A stretch of 64,000 nt of DNA from Pardosa pseudoannulata (Eukaryota > Arthropoda > Arachnida > Araneae > Lycosidae), in contig CM063504.1 in the NCBI GenBank assembly GCA_032207245.1, positions 25,714,229 to 25,778,228 of the forward strand, in the 5' to 3' direction. Below are positions 35,983 to 48,700 of the stretch, one piece after another; the stretch's first letter is position 1, and every line of letters begins with the position of its first letter. The notes beneath the pieces are model-generated. The model was not told where the DNA came from. It searched no databases and was given only the letters and a program-made list of their open reading frames with translations. Position numbers and translations under genes: made by a program.

Positions 35983-36126
35983 CTGAAAATTTAAAAATAA
36001 ACATTCTCAAAATGAAATTAATCAGTAAATGATTGAAATAATAAACAGGTGTTTTGATTGTTAAAAAAATTGCATCATGAACAATTACAATACAAAGACC
36101 AAATACAATATTTTGGATATCGAAAT

Positions 36127-36205
36127 GAAGTAGTTCAGTTGGCAAAGTTCAAAGGCATTGAGTTCATAAATGGAGGATTGTGGGTTTGAGACTCAAGACA
36201 GCCAA
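36127..36205 (+). repeat. tRNA-like SINE head, second type
   Basis: GTAGTTCAGTTGGCAAAGTTC resembles a tRNA A-box arm and GATTGTGGGTTTGAGACTC a B-box arm. There is no complete acceptor stem, so it is a tRNA-derived remnant, not a gene. Confidence 0.45.
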
Positions 36206-37589
36206 AAATCAGCTGTGTCTATTAATGGCAGTTGGGACACATAAAATAAGTTTATAATTACTATGTCCTCTAAGTTTCCAAATAATATCTCTGGAGGTGG
36301 TAGGCCAAGCCTAGGGATCTTTGGTTTTGTTACCGCTTTTAAAGTATGAGGATTTAAGCAAAAATGTTCTTTCACCCTAACAGTGCTCTTTAAATGAAAA
36401 GTATATCTCTTCTCCTTAATTCAAGTTGATCCCTTTGCCTTAATGGCTCATGTACTTGGGTCATCCAACTGGTATTATGAACAACAATTTTGGATATTTG
36501 TGACAACATTATGATTTCTTTTAAGCAGGAAAATATTTTACAACAGATGTGAAGGAAAATGTTATTTTGATTATACTATTCAGTACTAAACAATCAGAAT
36601 TGATGCTATATAAATGTCTATGCAACTTCTATAATAAGATTATGTCTTACAAAATTCTGTCAAATTATAAAAAAAAAAAATACATGCAGCAAATACCTAT
36701 GGTAAATAAACAAACCATAATTTTAATTAATACTACAATAAACTTATTAAGGCAAATATATGTATGTTTGAAATGACTCCTGTCATATATATTTTTTCTA
36801 AAACAAATTTATCTTTAAATCAAAAGATAAAACCCACTGTAAAGAAATTACATAAAATTAGTAAAATAATGAAGTATAGATGCCAATTTTTCATCCACAA
36901 ATGGTTACTTGAATATACCAAAATGGGTTCAGAATATAAGTATTTTATACTATAAAGTTGTCAAATTTACCAAAATGTCTAATCTAAACTTTAATATTTT
37001 AATAAAACAGAAATTAATCTCTGCATATGTGAAAAGGATATTGGTAATTTGAACCAATGCCTGAATGTAAAGAAATCATTTTTGAAAAGTTAGGAAAATG
37101 ACTAAACAGAAACAAAGGTCTTACAAAATTCATAAATGAGAAATAACAAGTCAAATGTTATTGTCTTTAAATTTTATCATTTATTTTGTCAAGGAGAAAA
37201 GTGAAAGAAAAAACAGTTTAATGATGAATTAATTTTATGCTATAATTGTTGCAATATCAAAATAACATCTACAAGAAAATAAAACACAATTACAATTTCT
37301 CATTCATTTTTATGATGCTATCTTGTTTATTCCCACAAATAATTCAAAAGAAAATGCCTAGTAAATAGCAACACATCTGTGCTATTTTAATACTTAATCC
37401 TGTAAAATAAATATATTAGCTCTTAATTTAGAAAGTAATTTGTATGAAACAATAGCTTATGGTATTTAAAAATTGTTTTTTTTCAAAATCTCTTTTAGAA
37501 GTGTTTTGTATTTAGTTAGAATACAAGTGACATAGAAAAAAAATTCTCAATAATCACTGAATTTGCAAAAAATACTTATTTCCTTCCAA

Positions 37590-37590
37590 T

Positions 37591-37620
<30 letters not shown>
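37590..37620. repeat. Poly-A tract
   Basis: About 30 A bases in intron 3; upstream sequence is not a recognised SINE. Confidence 0.85.
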
Positions 37621-37621
<1 letters not shown>

Positions 37622-37971
37622 CCAGTTACTTGCGACTAGCTACAGATATATTATGTAGGATTTTCTTCCTCATGCTTTTCTTCCAATCATATGCTTTGGA
37701 AGAATAGAGAATGAACTGAATGTTAATTACTTGGAAAAACCTATATTATCCCTATGAATATAAGACTGAATGCAATATATTCTACAAAGTAGTTAATAAG
37801 ATTTTCATAAAATGTGACATTTTCATATCAATCATCACTGTCTGGTGTTTCAGCTAAAAGCATGAACTGAAGAAACTTTAAGATTAATAAAAATTGTACT
37901 TTTTTTTCTGTTTATATAACTCATTTATAATAAATCTCTTATGAATATATATTTCCAAGTATTTTACTTAC

Positions 37972-38115
37972 CTGGTTTGCTAATGTCATGTGCTGCACTT
38001 TCTGCTCCACTACTGAATGATGAGCTATGATGGTGATGATGACGATGACTATGTCTATGACTTTTTCTTCTATAACTTGGAACATAATATCCAATATATA
38101 CAGTACATCTATGAT
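37972..38115 (-). CDS. Ndae1: SLC4 transporter, coding exon 3 (His/Arg-rich N-terminal segment)
   Basis: It encodes DHRCTVYIGYYVPSYRRK, then a His/Arg/Ser run (HRHSHRHHHHHSS) and a Ser/Ala-rich end. The D-H-x-x-V-Y-I-G start and the basic run are typical of the cytosolic N terminus of Na+-driven bicarbonate transporters. The exon is symmetric (phase 1 at both ends, 144 nt), so skipping it would keep frame. Acceptor TTTTTTATAG and donor GTAAGT are both clear. Confidence 0.93.
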
Positions 38116-38430
38116 CTATAAAAAAATAAAACGAGACAATTCTAACCTAAGTCATCTTATTAATTTTAAAAACTTAATGTTTTTTACATGCAGTCAAAAC
38201 TATATAATCTTATACACGCATATAATGATACATCCATACACACATATAATGCTGCATACTTATTAATCAGAATCATCAGAAACAGAAAGAAATGCTTCCC
38301 CTAGCCAACAGGATTTTCTCCATTAAGCTAATTTCATTTAAAGGTTCATAAAAACTCATAACTTCAATTTAATATGCTGAAATTTGCAGTTGAGAATCCT
38401 TGAGAGTAAGTGTATGTGCTGTTATTAAGG

Positions 38431-38612
38431 TTTGGGTTTGGTTTTGTTTGGAGCGCTATGGTCTACTGTTTTGCACACGAGGGCTAATGAGACTAGGACC
38501 TACTGCTTAAAGACGATTCCGAATGGCTATGAACATCCATGCCATAGTGGGATTCGAATCCATGAACTCTGGTACCGACGGTCAGCGCTCTAACCAATCG
38601 GCCAGCGTTCAG
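38431..38612 (-). repeat. Main-family tRNA-derived SINE with target duplications
   Basis: A complete minus-strand copy runs from GTTTGGAGCGCTATGGTCTA to the inverted A box GGCCAGCG. It is flanked by TGTTATTAAGG on both sides (38420-38430 and 38613-38623). It belongs to the better preserved copies and shows B-box GGATTCGAATCC. Confidence 0.85.
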
Positions 38613-39986
38613 TGTTATTAAGGCTTAGTGATAGTTAAAAAACAATTAGAAATGTTAAAGGAAATGGTTTCATTTTAATGAAATTTATATTTACAGTCAA
38701 AAATTGGACATTTTAAAAAGTAAACAAATTGTCAGTAAAATTATGATAGAAAAAATTTTTATAAATTTAATGAATCGAATTAATAAATATAAATCTAGGG
38801 ATATCAGATCTTTCATATCTTTTGCCATTCATTTTCATTTAATTGTTCTCACTGTTATACCTATCATTAAATATTTCAGTGGTATCTAAACAGCCAGATT
38901 CACTTCCCTTTATATATATATATATAAATTACTTTTCTCTACTTTACTAATTCATCAATGAAAAAAAAATTGTTTTAACTTAAATATTTAACTGTTTTCA
39001 CCATAATGGCTAAAATAACACTGATCCAAAACATACAAAGCATGACCTAGAAACTCCCAAACTACAAATGATAATTGTATTCCCACCTCTAACCACAATA
39101 AACATTCCATCAAAATACAAATACCCAGTGCTCAATAAATTACAGCTCTACTGAGGACTCAAATATGCACTGTTCTTTGCTTGTTCAGAATTCTTTGATT
39201 AAGAAAAAATAAATAAATAAATAATGCAATCTTTTTAATCATAGTAAGTGCATTTTTCTATTCATTTTGAAGTTAATACAGGTATAAAGATTTTGAAGTA
39301 TATGATTCTGATAGCTCCTAATATTATTTTACTTTATTTATAAATACTGGAAAAAGTAATTGGTCAGCAGATTTTAAACATGTATCCCCACAGCAGAATA
39401 CTTTTCAATGTTCTGCAACAGGCTTTCAGATAATCAAAAATGTTCTACAGGAGATATATTTATTTTATCATATATTTACTCTCCCACAATATTACTCCTA
39501 TTGTGGTATATTTTCATCTTTAAAATATGTTTAACTAAAAATATTTAATAAAACAATGGTACCTGAAATTTAGAAAAATATTTGTATTAAAACCAAGGCA
39601 TTAACATAGAATTTACAGTCCTGTCAATTACTTCTCATGTAAGATATTTTGAGATATCACTACAATGATAAAAATGGAACTCATAATTTGGCCCAAACAT
39701 TAATGTAAGGGAAGTTTTTAGGATAGGCAGATCGCGAGCTATCTATCACACTTGTGGGTGTCGGGAAGACAAAGAAATGAGAACTCTCCCAAAGGATTAT
39801 TGCCTGCAAATTTGGCAAGTCACCGGAAATTCCAAGTATATCTTAGTACTTCCAAATTTGTAGTTTCCTTTAAAAATATTCTGTCAAAAATTTAATTTTT
39901 CTCACCGTAATTATAAAGCTTGAAACTGCCATTTTAAATTGTACCCCCACATTCCGCGATTCTTTCCTACTTATGGAAAACCATCG

Positions 39987-40013
39987 ATATATATATATAT
40001 ATATATTTATATA

Positions 40014-40060
<47 letters not shown>
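39987..40060. repeat. (TA)n microsatellite
   Basis: Around 35 TA units with a short interruption (TTATATAGTA) near 40007. It lies in intron 2. Confidence 0.95.
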
Positions 40061-40062
<2 letters not shown>

Positions 40063-40825
40063 GGAAAAAAGTTTCTGCAGCAGAGCCAGTTGTTCTGCTA
40101 CTCGCATCGCACATTTTGGCACATTCTGCTTCGGGGCATGTATCATTATCTAACAATTAACTATATCAGATCTTTTAAAATAATTTACCAGAACTAAAAA
40201 ATAGGAGAATAAATACGAGAGAAATAAGTGATATTTTGCATATCTACATATGACAATCATACTGATTGCATTTTACTTAAAACCATTGGTGTAGTGAGCA
40301 TAGCTGCCACCTGGCATGGAGTAAAAGGTTGAATACACCCTTGTTTATATAAATTTTTACATATACAATGAGTAGTAATTCCAGTTGTTTTTCTCAAACA
40401 TTGCAATCCTATAATTTTAATGAGTGAATTAAACAAATATTAATAATAAATGAATCTATATCCAACATTACTTTTTTTCTTCATAAAGTAGCTTAAAGAA
40501 ACATCTATTTTATATTAAATTACTTGAACCATAGTATTTCAATTATTTTCTAACATATAAACTGAAATATATTAAACATATCACTCAATATTATGTTTAC
40601 TGACAATGTCTAAATGCATAATTAAACACCTAACTGTTAAGGTGAATAAACAAAATTATTTCATAGATACTTATTAAAACTTTTTTTTAAAATTGATATT
40701 GAAAAAAAAAATTTTTTTCCTCTCTATATATATTTAACTGTTTTAAATACATTTTGTCAGCTTTTTGGGAAAAATGAATTTCTCTAGTAAAGTAGCATAA
40801 AAGCTTGCACATTTTTAAAATTTAC

Positions 40826-40913
40826 CTTCTAAATCATATTGAGATAATGCTGGTCGAGAAGCTACAGCTTTTGGATCAAGAGGAGGCTCATTTTCATCAT
40901 CCATACTCCAAAT
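40826..40913 (-). CDS. Ndae1: SLC4 transporter, coding exon 2 (residues 17-45)
   Basis: The exon follows a CTTTTCTTTTTAG acceptor and ends at GTAAAT. It encodes IWSMDDENEPPLDPKAVASR and then PALSQYDLE. The acidic start and the closing DLE, which runs into the next exon's DHR, match the N-terminal start of Na+-coupled SLC4 proteins. Phase is 0 in and 1 out. The internal Met at residue 20 lies ahead of the conserved part, so it could serve as start for a transcript that skips exon 1. Confidence 0.87.
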
Positions 40914-43600
40914 CTAAAAAGAAAAGTTTAATAATTCTAAAATAACAGACAGTGAGCAAAAATAAAACTTATATTACATAACACAAGAATGTCTGTAGAA
41001 AAAAAAAATTACATGCCAAAAAAGTATTAAAAACAAGTATTGGATGACCTTTTGAATGGAAAGGAGAAAAATTAACTCACTTTCATAAAAAAAAATAAAA
41101 AAAAATCTTTTAACAATATGAAATTATGCTAAACACATTTAAAAAGATTAAATAAACTCTAAAACATTTAAATAAAAGCAGATTTTCTTGAACTATTTCT
41201 TTAAATAAAGACAATCAATTTCTTTTGATAAATTATATAAAATACATGCTCTACTGACACTGCCTGTAATTTTAATGAAAAAAGCACCTCTTTTACATAT
41301 TTAACCTTTAATTACTGTTACATAGTCTTCTCTCCATGGTTTTAAACCCTAAGCATTTCTACCCCTCAAAAACATCAATGCCCCTTTCCTTTTCCGTACC
41401 TTCCTTCAGTATGTTGTTAAAGTAGCTTATTAAATTTCAACCTGTTATTTTAAGATTCACAGTCTAGTAGACCACATCATAGCAGTTGGAAGATTGTTTG
41501 AGAGTCACAGAGAACATTCTGTGTTCTTTGACTAGCTTTCAAAATAAACAGAAAGGAGAAGGGGAAATAATATGTAATTTTATTTTTTCAGAAATCTCGA
41601 GATAGTGGAAAATATCCAGAATTCCACTGTTTCTTTCTCTGGAGCACAAACATTCCTAATTACAAAGCATTTAAGTTTCTCACACACACAGATATATATT
41701 TATGTGTCATTACAATTAATCAGATATCATGTAATCTAATAGTTGTAACAGTGCAATCTTTATCATAAGTGAAAGACAAGAAGTACTGGGACATTTCATT
41801 TTTAGATTCACTAGAAGGAAGTACAATTAGCACTGTCAGTCTGACTTCTTGTAAACCATAGAATAATCTGATCTCATAAGATGAGCATGAAGTAATTTTA
41901 TCTCTTTAACAAATCCACAAGATGGTCTGGATTATAAGTGCAATCCTATTTTTAAAATTCCTTTTTTCTGTTGGCCCAGATAGTGTGGGTTTCACTCTAG
42001 GTTCCCAAATTGATATGTAACTATCCTTTAAACCCTAATAAATTTTAATTTGAGAGGTTGTGTCAAGGGGGATTATTCCTTTCAACATGCTGAAAACGAG
42101 CCTCGGCAGGTGTAATTAAAATATATATATATATATTCATTTTGGGAAAGATTCTTTATGATTTTCTGACTGTCAAGCCAAACTATACATTGACATTACA
42201 AGCTGTTTAACCTGTTTGTCTGGCTCTCAGGGGAAATTCACTAATTAAATTGAATGATGGGATTATTCAGCTTTTATACATACATATAGATACTTCAAAG
42301 AATCACAATTATTTAAAATAATTTTTAATAATTACTGGGCATTAAAACAACAAATAATTTTAAAGAACTTTCATATAAAAATAACAGTTCATAAAACTAA
42401 ATTACAAATATAGATTTTAATACCTGGTAGAATTTTATATTTGTTGATAATATTAGACTATACAATATGGGTATTTCAGAGTTAATAAAAGAAATATAAA
42501 ACTACGGTAAAAATACAGTTCTGAAAAAAAGAGGAAGTGATTAATTTTATTAAATATATATTATAAAACACTGATATATTTCCTTTGAAATAATGGATAT
42601 TATATTAATGAACATATAAACTTGAATAACAAACTGATGTTTTTGCTAATTGTCTGGTATTTATAAAATTAGAACTAAAATATCTGAATATGTCATCATT
42701 CTCTTCTTTTGTAATTTTTATTTATTTACTTTAATTGTGGAAGGTTTTTTTTTTTCCTTGAGGGAAAGGGGTACAGTAATATTTACAATTCTATTTAAGT
42801 GAGATTTATCCAATCTAAATAATTTAGCATAAATCTTTCAGCAATAAAATATTCTGAGAATAGTCTACTTCTTAAAATGAAAATTTATAAACATATTCTA
42901 CGAAATACATAACTTTGGTCTATAATAATACTCAAATATGTAGCAAAAATTTGCAATGAATCCAAATAAAAAGATATGTTATATAACTAGAAACAAAACT
43001 GTTATGAACAAACTCTTATTATTCTACATCTACTTTCAAATATCCAAATTTTACAAGTAGTGCTATTTTAGGAAACTCTCAGTTTCTTTTTTAAATGTTC
43101 TTAAATATTTTTATGATTCATAGAGTTTTTTAATATTAGTGTCTCTATGAATATGAATATTTTAAAACTTGGCATATATCATGAAATATAACATTGATTT
43201 GCTCAATTAAGTGTATTATTAATAAACAGTGTTTATGTGAGCTCATTTTATTTTAATTCTGTTATATCTGCTTAATTAATAGAAAAGTTTTGAATTATCC
43301 AAGAAACAAATGGATAAAAATTGGCAATGAATATATATTAGCAAAATAAAATTGTAAGTGCAATTCTACATCAATCAATAGTGAAAATGTAATAAGAAAA
43401 TTAAAATGAGAAAGAGGGTGGGGGAAGGTCTAAAATGTTAATTAAAATGAATGAAAATAATTAAAAAATAAAAATCTTAAATAGTAACAAATAAGTTTAT
43501 ATCCCACAGAATATGATACAAACAAAACCCTTTTCGTTAATGGGATTTAAGTTTCAAATATTGTAACAGATGGAGAAAAATTAGGAAATTTCTTTTGCCC
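40914..43600. other. Intron 1 left part, nothing recognised
   Basis: Mostly AT-rich sequence. The stretch 41340-42130 is slightly less AT-rich but shows no frame, splice signals or repeat termini I can name. Confidence 0.5.
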
Positions 43601-44179
43601 GGTCTTTGATACTATAATTCTTACGGAGAAAACTGCGCGTATTTGTGCTATATAAAAATAAACATCCATGACCACATGTTTGATCGTATGACAAATCAAA
43701 ATAATTAACTAATATAAATAACTAACCCCAAATACAAAATGTGACTCGAATATTTAAAGCTATGAAACGTGACACGAAGAAAGCAAAAATTGAAAGTGAA
43801 AACGAGTACCAGTCTCCCGAAAACTACACGTTTTCGCTAAAGGGGTCACTAGATAATGAAATTTTCCTTATAAATAAACTAACAGTGGATCAATAGACAC
43901 TGTAATAAATAATATTTTACTTTTATTAAAAAGAAGATCTAATAATAGAACCTTGTTTCAGAAACTTGATTAAAAGAAAATCAGGTAACAGTAATTTAAG
44001 AAATAAATTAACAGCGCTCAATCGGGTTGTTATAATTCACACTTTATGCAAATAACGATAAATAAATTATAGATTAAAAAATTAGGGTAGTTAAATACAC
44101 AATTTTCCCCATCTCCTGAGTTCAAATTAGATAATTAGGAAAATACATAAGACAACAAGAAAAATATCAAACATAAACA

Positions 44180-44560
44180 TACAGTAGAGTATCACGCTGT
44201 CTGCTTCATGAATAAAACCCAATTTTTTAAAAGAACCATCAAACATCAGTATTGCAACCAATCAGAATATTTAGTTTGCTTAACAAAATGACGTCAGGAA
44301 TTGGGAAAAACAAATTATTTCATTGTGTGTTGAGAAATATTTCAACTGCTATATTCATATTTTTCAATCTCTATTAAACTCAGACAATAATTTCGATCTC
44401 AATTTAGTCTCGACTAGTTTATAACCATTTCTTAAATACATTGTGCAAAATAATCAATTCTCTGTAAATGTGTATTTTTAGATCCCAAAGTGTCTCTACT
44501 ACTTGGAAACAGTGACAATGTGCTAAAGTGGGCGGGGAATACTGATACTGACAGTTTTTG
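44180..44560 (-). promoter_or_regulatory. Candidate internal promoter with CCAAT, CRE and GC boxes
   Basis: A GC box (GTGGGCGGGG, 44528-44537), a perfect CRE palindrome (TGACGTCA, 44289-44296) and a CCAAT box (ATTGG on the minus strand, 44258-44262) cluster here. On the minus strand they would drive a first exon inside intron 1, and a GTATGT donor is available near 44180. Such a transcript would join exon 2 and could start at its internal Met. The same boxes could act on the plus strand. It is a motif cluster only, with no TATA or initiator seen. Confidence 0.25.
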
Positions 44561-46228
44561 AAAATGATAAAGTTTTTCTTGGAATTTTGTTTTTGGTGCG
44601 ATTTAGATTTGTATGGCTGTCAGCAATTTAAAATTTAAATAAAAAAGAATGAATGACTTATGACAAATTTCATTATAAATTAAAAATGAACTGCACCTCA
44701 GAAAAAATATTACCTCATTTGCAATCATTTAACAATTCTAATAGATTTTCTTCCGTCTCTAATCAATCAAATTAAAATTATCATCAAATTCATTCATCAA
44801 ATTATCATTCTAATGATGTTGATTTGTTTTTGCACCACCAATTCTTTCTCGTGGCCAAAAAGAATGCAATGTATCCGGGAAAATGAAAAAGGGGTAGTGT
44901 AAACTAATTTGAAAAATATGTATCATAAACTAGATAAAATATTTTTTCTCATCATTATATGAAATAATGCAATTTTGATTATTTACTTTTTAAATTTCAC
45001 ATCGTTTGCTAAATTGTATTTATTTGACATTTATTCACATTCACTGTGATTGAAGTTTAGTAGTCTGTGATGAGAATATAAGATCTGTAGAGGATAAGGC
45101 GATTTCACGCAGTAGGGCAAATTCTCAAATTATAACAATTCTGATTTTAGTTTCAAACGGGAGGGCAGTTTATTGTTTGTCTATTAGCTGTTGTAAACAT
45201 GAAAAAGAATGGGAAGGGCATTATAGTAGTTCGTGACATTGCGACAAATTGCCTTATAGCATATAATGATTGGATATGCACTGTATTTCATTGAAGAATG
45301 TGAGTTATATCAGCTGATAAGAATGTGGTCATTACAATCTCTGAGTGGGACAGGAATATAACATTCAATCTTCCACATTTTACCCGACAAAACAAAAGCA
45401 TTTAATGTTTGACGTCTTTGACATTTTGGGAGTCCTTTTGTCTTTTTGTCTTCCTTTTTTCTTTTAGCAGATCGTAATAAACAGATGTTACATCCAATGG
45501 ACAAAATGAGCTGCAAACTCTCTGTTAAGACGTTAAAAAATGCATCAGGGAAAAAAACTCCTCATCCATATCAAACATTTTACTTGTTTTTTTTTTCATC
45601 AATACTACAATGATATACTTTTTTAACCTGAGTTTTTCCTGAGTATTCTTCGAATTATGTAATATATTGCCTTTACAAAAATAGTACACAAAAATCTCAG
45701 ACAACTTCAGATCTTATTTATTTATTTATTTTTACAATTATCTGAAGAGTTAACTATGAGTGCTTTTTCGGTTTTAGTTTTATAGGTTTTAGAAATTTAA
45801 ACATGTTATAAATCTAGCTAAAATTAGAAATCACTTACCAAAAGAATTTTTTTTATATTATTGGGATTAAATAAGATTTAAATAAATTAAGAGTGTTTTC
45901 CATATCACAAACATTTGGATCTGAAACAATTATTAAAATATGCTAGCTAGGTAGGTTATAAGCATTTTTAATAATTGCCAAGTCATTTTTTAGAATAAAT
46001 AAAATTCTGAATTGAAATATTCTATACATTCTTGAAACAAATGAAGCAGCGTTGAATTTTAGTGCATGTGATAATTTCGATAATGGCTAATCGGAGATTA
46101 ACTGTCTTATAAATATGCTAAATTTACGATTACCTTTAATCAGTTATGTTATAATTTTAGTATATGAAAATATTTACATAAAAGTTTCCTGAATCTACAG
46201 ATAAAGGATAAAATGTACAATTACATAC

Positions 46229-46276
46229 CGTAGACGACATGATGGTGAGATATTCCACATCTTGGGCATAAGACAT
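46229..46276 (-). CDS. Ndae1: SLC4 transporter, coding exon 1 (start codon, residues 1-16)
   Basis: Translation begins at the ATG at 46274-46276 and gives MSYAQDVEYLTIMSST before a GTATGT donor. This start is chosen because the same frame is closed by a TAA at 46307-46309 just upstream in the same exon. The peptide is not itself diagnostic; its assignment rests on the phase-0 join to exon 2 and its position. Met-13 is a possible later start. An alternative first exon could replace this one, as happens in vertebrate relatives. Confidence 0.7.
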
Positions 46277-46351
46277 TTCCCACTTCTTATTTAAAAGATC
46301 TGATTTTTAGTTTTTCCCTGGTCGTCGGCGAGAAGACATGACTATTTTTTC
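46277..46351 (-). other. Ndae1: 5' untranslated part of the start exon, with a short upstream ORF
   Basis: A TATATTGTAG acceptor ends at 46352, so this exon is probably joined to a noncoding exon further right. An upstream ORF of ten codons, MSSRRRPGKN, runs from 46339 to a TAA at 46307, in the same frame as the main ORF and 30 nt before its start. Such an ORF could lower translation of the transporter; this is an inference. No transcript evidence is available here. Confidence 0.5.
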
Positions 46352-47857
46352 CTACAATATAAAACACAATAATCTGTAGATGATACAAGAACTACAATAG
46401 CCTTACTAAAAGAACTTTTTTACAATCTGGTGTTAACTGCAGTTATGGAAAATATCCAATTCAATGAACAGTTAGCAGAGGAAGTACATTTTGAACACAA
46501 GGTTAAATCAAATATGCGAACGATATATTAGTTGAGCTTAAAATTTCCCTCAGAAGAGGTTGTTCGTTTAAATGGCATCGAAGGGAAAATCGTAATGGGT
46601 TTTTCAATTTATTTCCATTGATGTCTGCTGTATGAAACAGTCAGAAGGAAATTTTTGATGCTCATTGCCAGCGCATTTAAGCAGTCAGTTTGCATTTCAA
46701 AACATAATTTACATTTTGCAATTTGTAAATTATTATCATAGATTTACGAAATGTTACACATATGACATTGAAGTACAATTAAACTAATCACATTTTAAAG
46801 TAGTCAAATCAGATAATTGAAAAAAATTCAATTATTTGAATTTTTAAAAATGTTTTTGGTTAATTAATTTTCTGTAGATTCAGTCAAAATTTTTACTCAA
46901 CACTCGGAAGATATATTAAAAAGAAATAAATGTATTAATTTTAAATTTCAGTTTAATTTAGTTTATTAGAATCTAATTTAAATTAAGAAAAGTCTGTATT
47001 TTTCACAAAAATTCAATGTACAGACTGAACACATTTCTTATAACTTAATCAATCAACAAAAGGATACCCAAAAGTTCCAACTGAAAAATGTATGTTCAAC
47101 ATACATTTTTTAGTTAAAATAAGGCAAAATTGGGAGAAAAAAAAAATTGAAAATAAAAACAAAAAAAGTTAAACATTAAAAACAATCTTTCCTGATTTTT
47201 TTTTTAATGTTAGATATACTACCTCAGTTTATTTTTATACTAAATTTCATAATTCTAAGTTAACAAATTATAAAAACACTTTGCAGTGTTCATCGATCAC
47301 CTTAAATACTACAACTATAAAATCAAATTGCGTATTTTTAGACTACATGTAGTCAGTTGGATTTAAAAAATGTTTCTAATTTAAAAATTTATCTTTACTT
47401 ATTTATTTGTAGATTATTTTTAAGATGCTGGCATGTTACTCATTGCTCAGTTATAAGAACATGATTATGTGGTAGTTTCATAATAATAGTTTTATTTAGT
47501 CATTTAAATTTGAATATTAAAAATGCAAATTATTAAATTTTAAAGGATTTTAGTGCATTGCATATCTATTTAACGATAACATACTTTTAATAATTTAAAA
47601 TCAAATACATTATTACTGTGAGACAATTATAACTATGAGGAATAAAAATTTAAATTTTTGTAAAGTTTTGCATATATTGAATTGAAATACTACTATTTAA
47701 ATGTAAAGTATTTTCATAAACTGTACTTTTACAATCCTTGCTTCAGACAATATTAAAATTAATTTTGTTTAGCGAGTGCATATTATCCACTTGAAAGTAA
47801 TATAGTTAATTAAAAAGCTTCCTACTTTGATGATTGTAAGGTTGATTAGTTGATTGT
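46352..47857. other. Upstream intron or flank, nothing seen
   Basis: AT-rich sequence with no reading frame or repeat that I can support. If the 5' noncoding exon lies further right, this is the first intron of the transporter gene. Confidence 0.45.
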
Positions 47858-48028
47858 AAGGTTTACTGTCTATTTTGTGCTACAAGAGGGCTAACGAGTC
47901 AGGGACGTACTGGTTAGGGCTGATTCCGAATGGCTACGAACATTCATACCAACAATGGGATTCGAAGTCATGAACTACAGTACCGAAGAGCAGTGCCCTA
48001 CCCGTTCGAAACGTACTCGGCGATGGCT
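47858..48028 (-). repeat. Main-family tRNA-derived SINE
   Basis: Minus-strand copy with GATTCCGAATGGCTACGAAC, GGGATTCGAAGTC and ACCGAAGAGCAGTGCCCTAC. The start box is rearranged and the tail is short. Confidence 0.7.
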
Positions 48029-48409
48029 GTAAGTCTTTTCGAAAATCATCTCAATTTAAATTGTTGGAGTAACATAAATTGCAATTCTTTTTTATTTCCT
48101 GTAGCACCTCCTAGATGGCGCCAACACAGAAATAAATTAAGAATATCGTAATCGATACTAATAAAAATAATTTCGCATTTTTCACTCAAGAAAATAATTG
48201 TTTCATTAAATAATTGGAATGATTCTGCTATTTAAAATGTTCTATATTTGTAATAATTTATTTTATATTTATTTTATATTTTTTCACAATTTTTGTACAA
48301 CTATTTGTTGTAAATATTTTATAAAATTAACTGTCTAACTGCGACAGTAACTGTAACTGATTTGTTATATCCAGCATGAGCGAACAGTTAGTGTTAAGAA
48401 ATAAAACGT

Positions 48410-48700
48410 GACTTGACGTCGAATTCGAACCTGATGCCTGACTTTTTGCTAGGTGAACACGTGTATTAACAAAATCATATGCAGGGAGGAGGACGTTTCT
48501 TTCCTGATTCTATAACTCTTTCTTTCCTGCTTAAGACATTCAGACGTACATATTTATCTTGCACGTTCTTTGCTTGCACAGAGAGAGATTTCAACAACCT
48601 ACTAGTGGTAGAATTCTGTACCACGGGATTATATCATCCAACACATTAACCACTATTCTTTGTGTAACACAAAAACAGCGCAAGTTAGAAGTCTTGTTAG
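48410..48700. repeat. tRNA-like remnants, unassigned
   Basis: On the minus strand CAGGTTCGAATTCG (near 48424) resembles a B box, and TAGTGGTTAATG (near 48650) an A box, 200 bp apart. They may be two ends of a worn SINE. No complete tRNA can be drawn. Confidence 0.3.

Larger units (their letters stand above)
25..46351 (-). other. Ndae1: Gene span: SLC4-family Na+-driven Cl-/HCO3- exchanger, 3' end outside the window
   Basis: Twenty coding exons on the minus strand join in frame through GT..AG introns into 947 codons. Family hallmarks are visible in order: the N-terminal DHRxxVYIG and His/Arg-rich run, [30 protein letters not shown], the MRKIPPx[11 protein letters not shown] block, LPPGVWDP, the GQPLTLLGSTGP helix, [43 protein letters not shown] and [12 protein letters not shown]. 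These belong to SLC4 Na+-coupled bicarbonate transporters, best matching Na+-driven Cl-/HCO3- exchangers. Such proteins sit in the plasma membrane and bring in Na+ and bicarbonate, raising cell pH. Joins checked by hand all keep phase. The last helices and C-terminal tail, probably 130 or more residues, lie beyond position 1. The exact subtype (exchanger or cotransporter) cannot be fixed from sequence alone. Confidence 0.96.

Noticed and set aside
45310..45516. 68-codon minus-strand frame upstream of exon 2, as an alternative first coding exon
   Set aside because: No donor in the right phase to join exon 2 and no family similarity.
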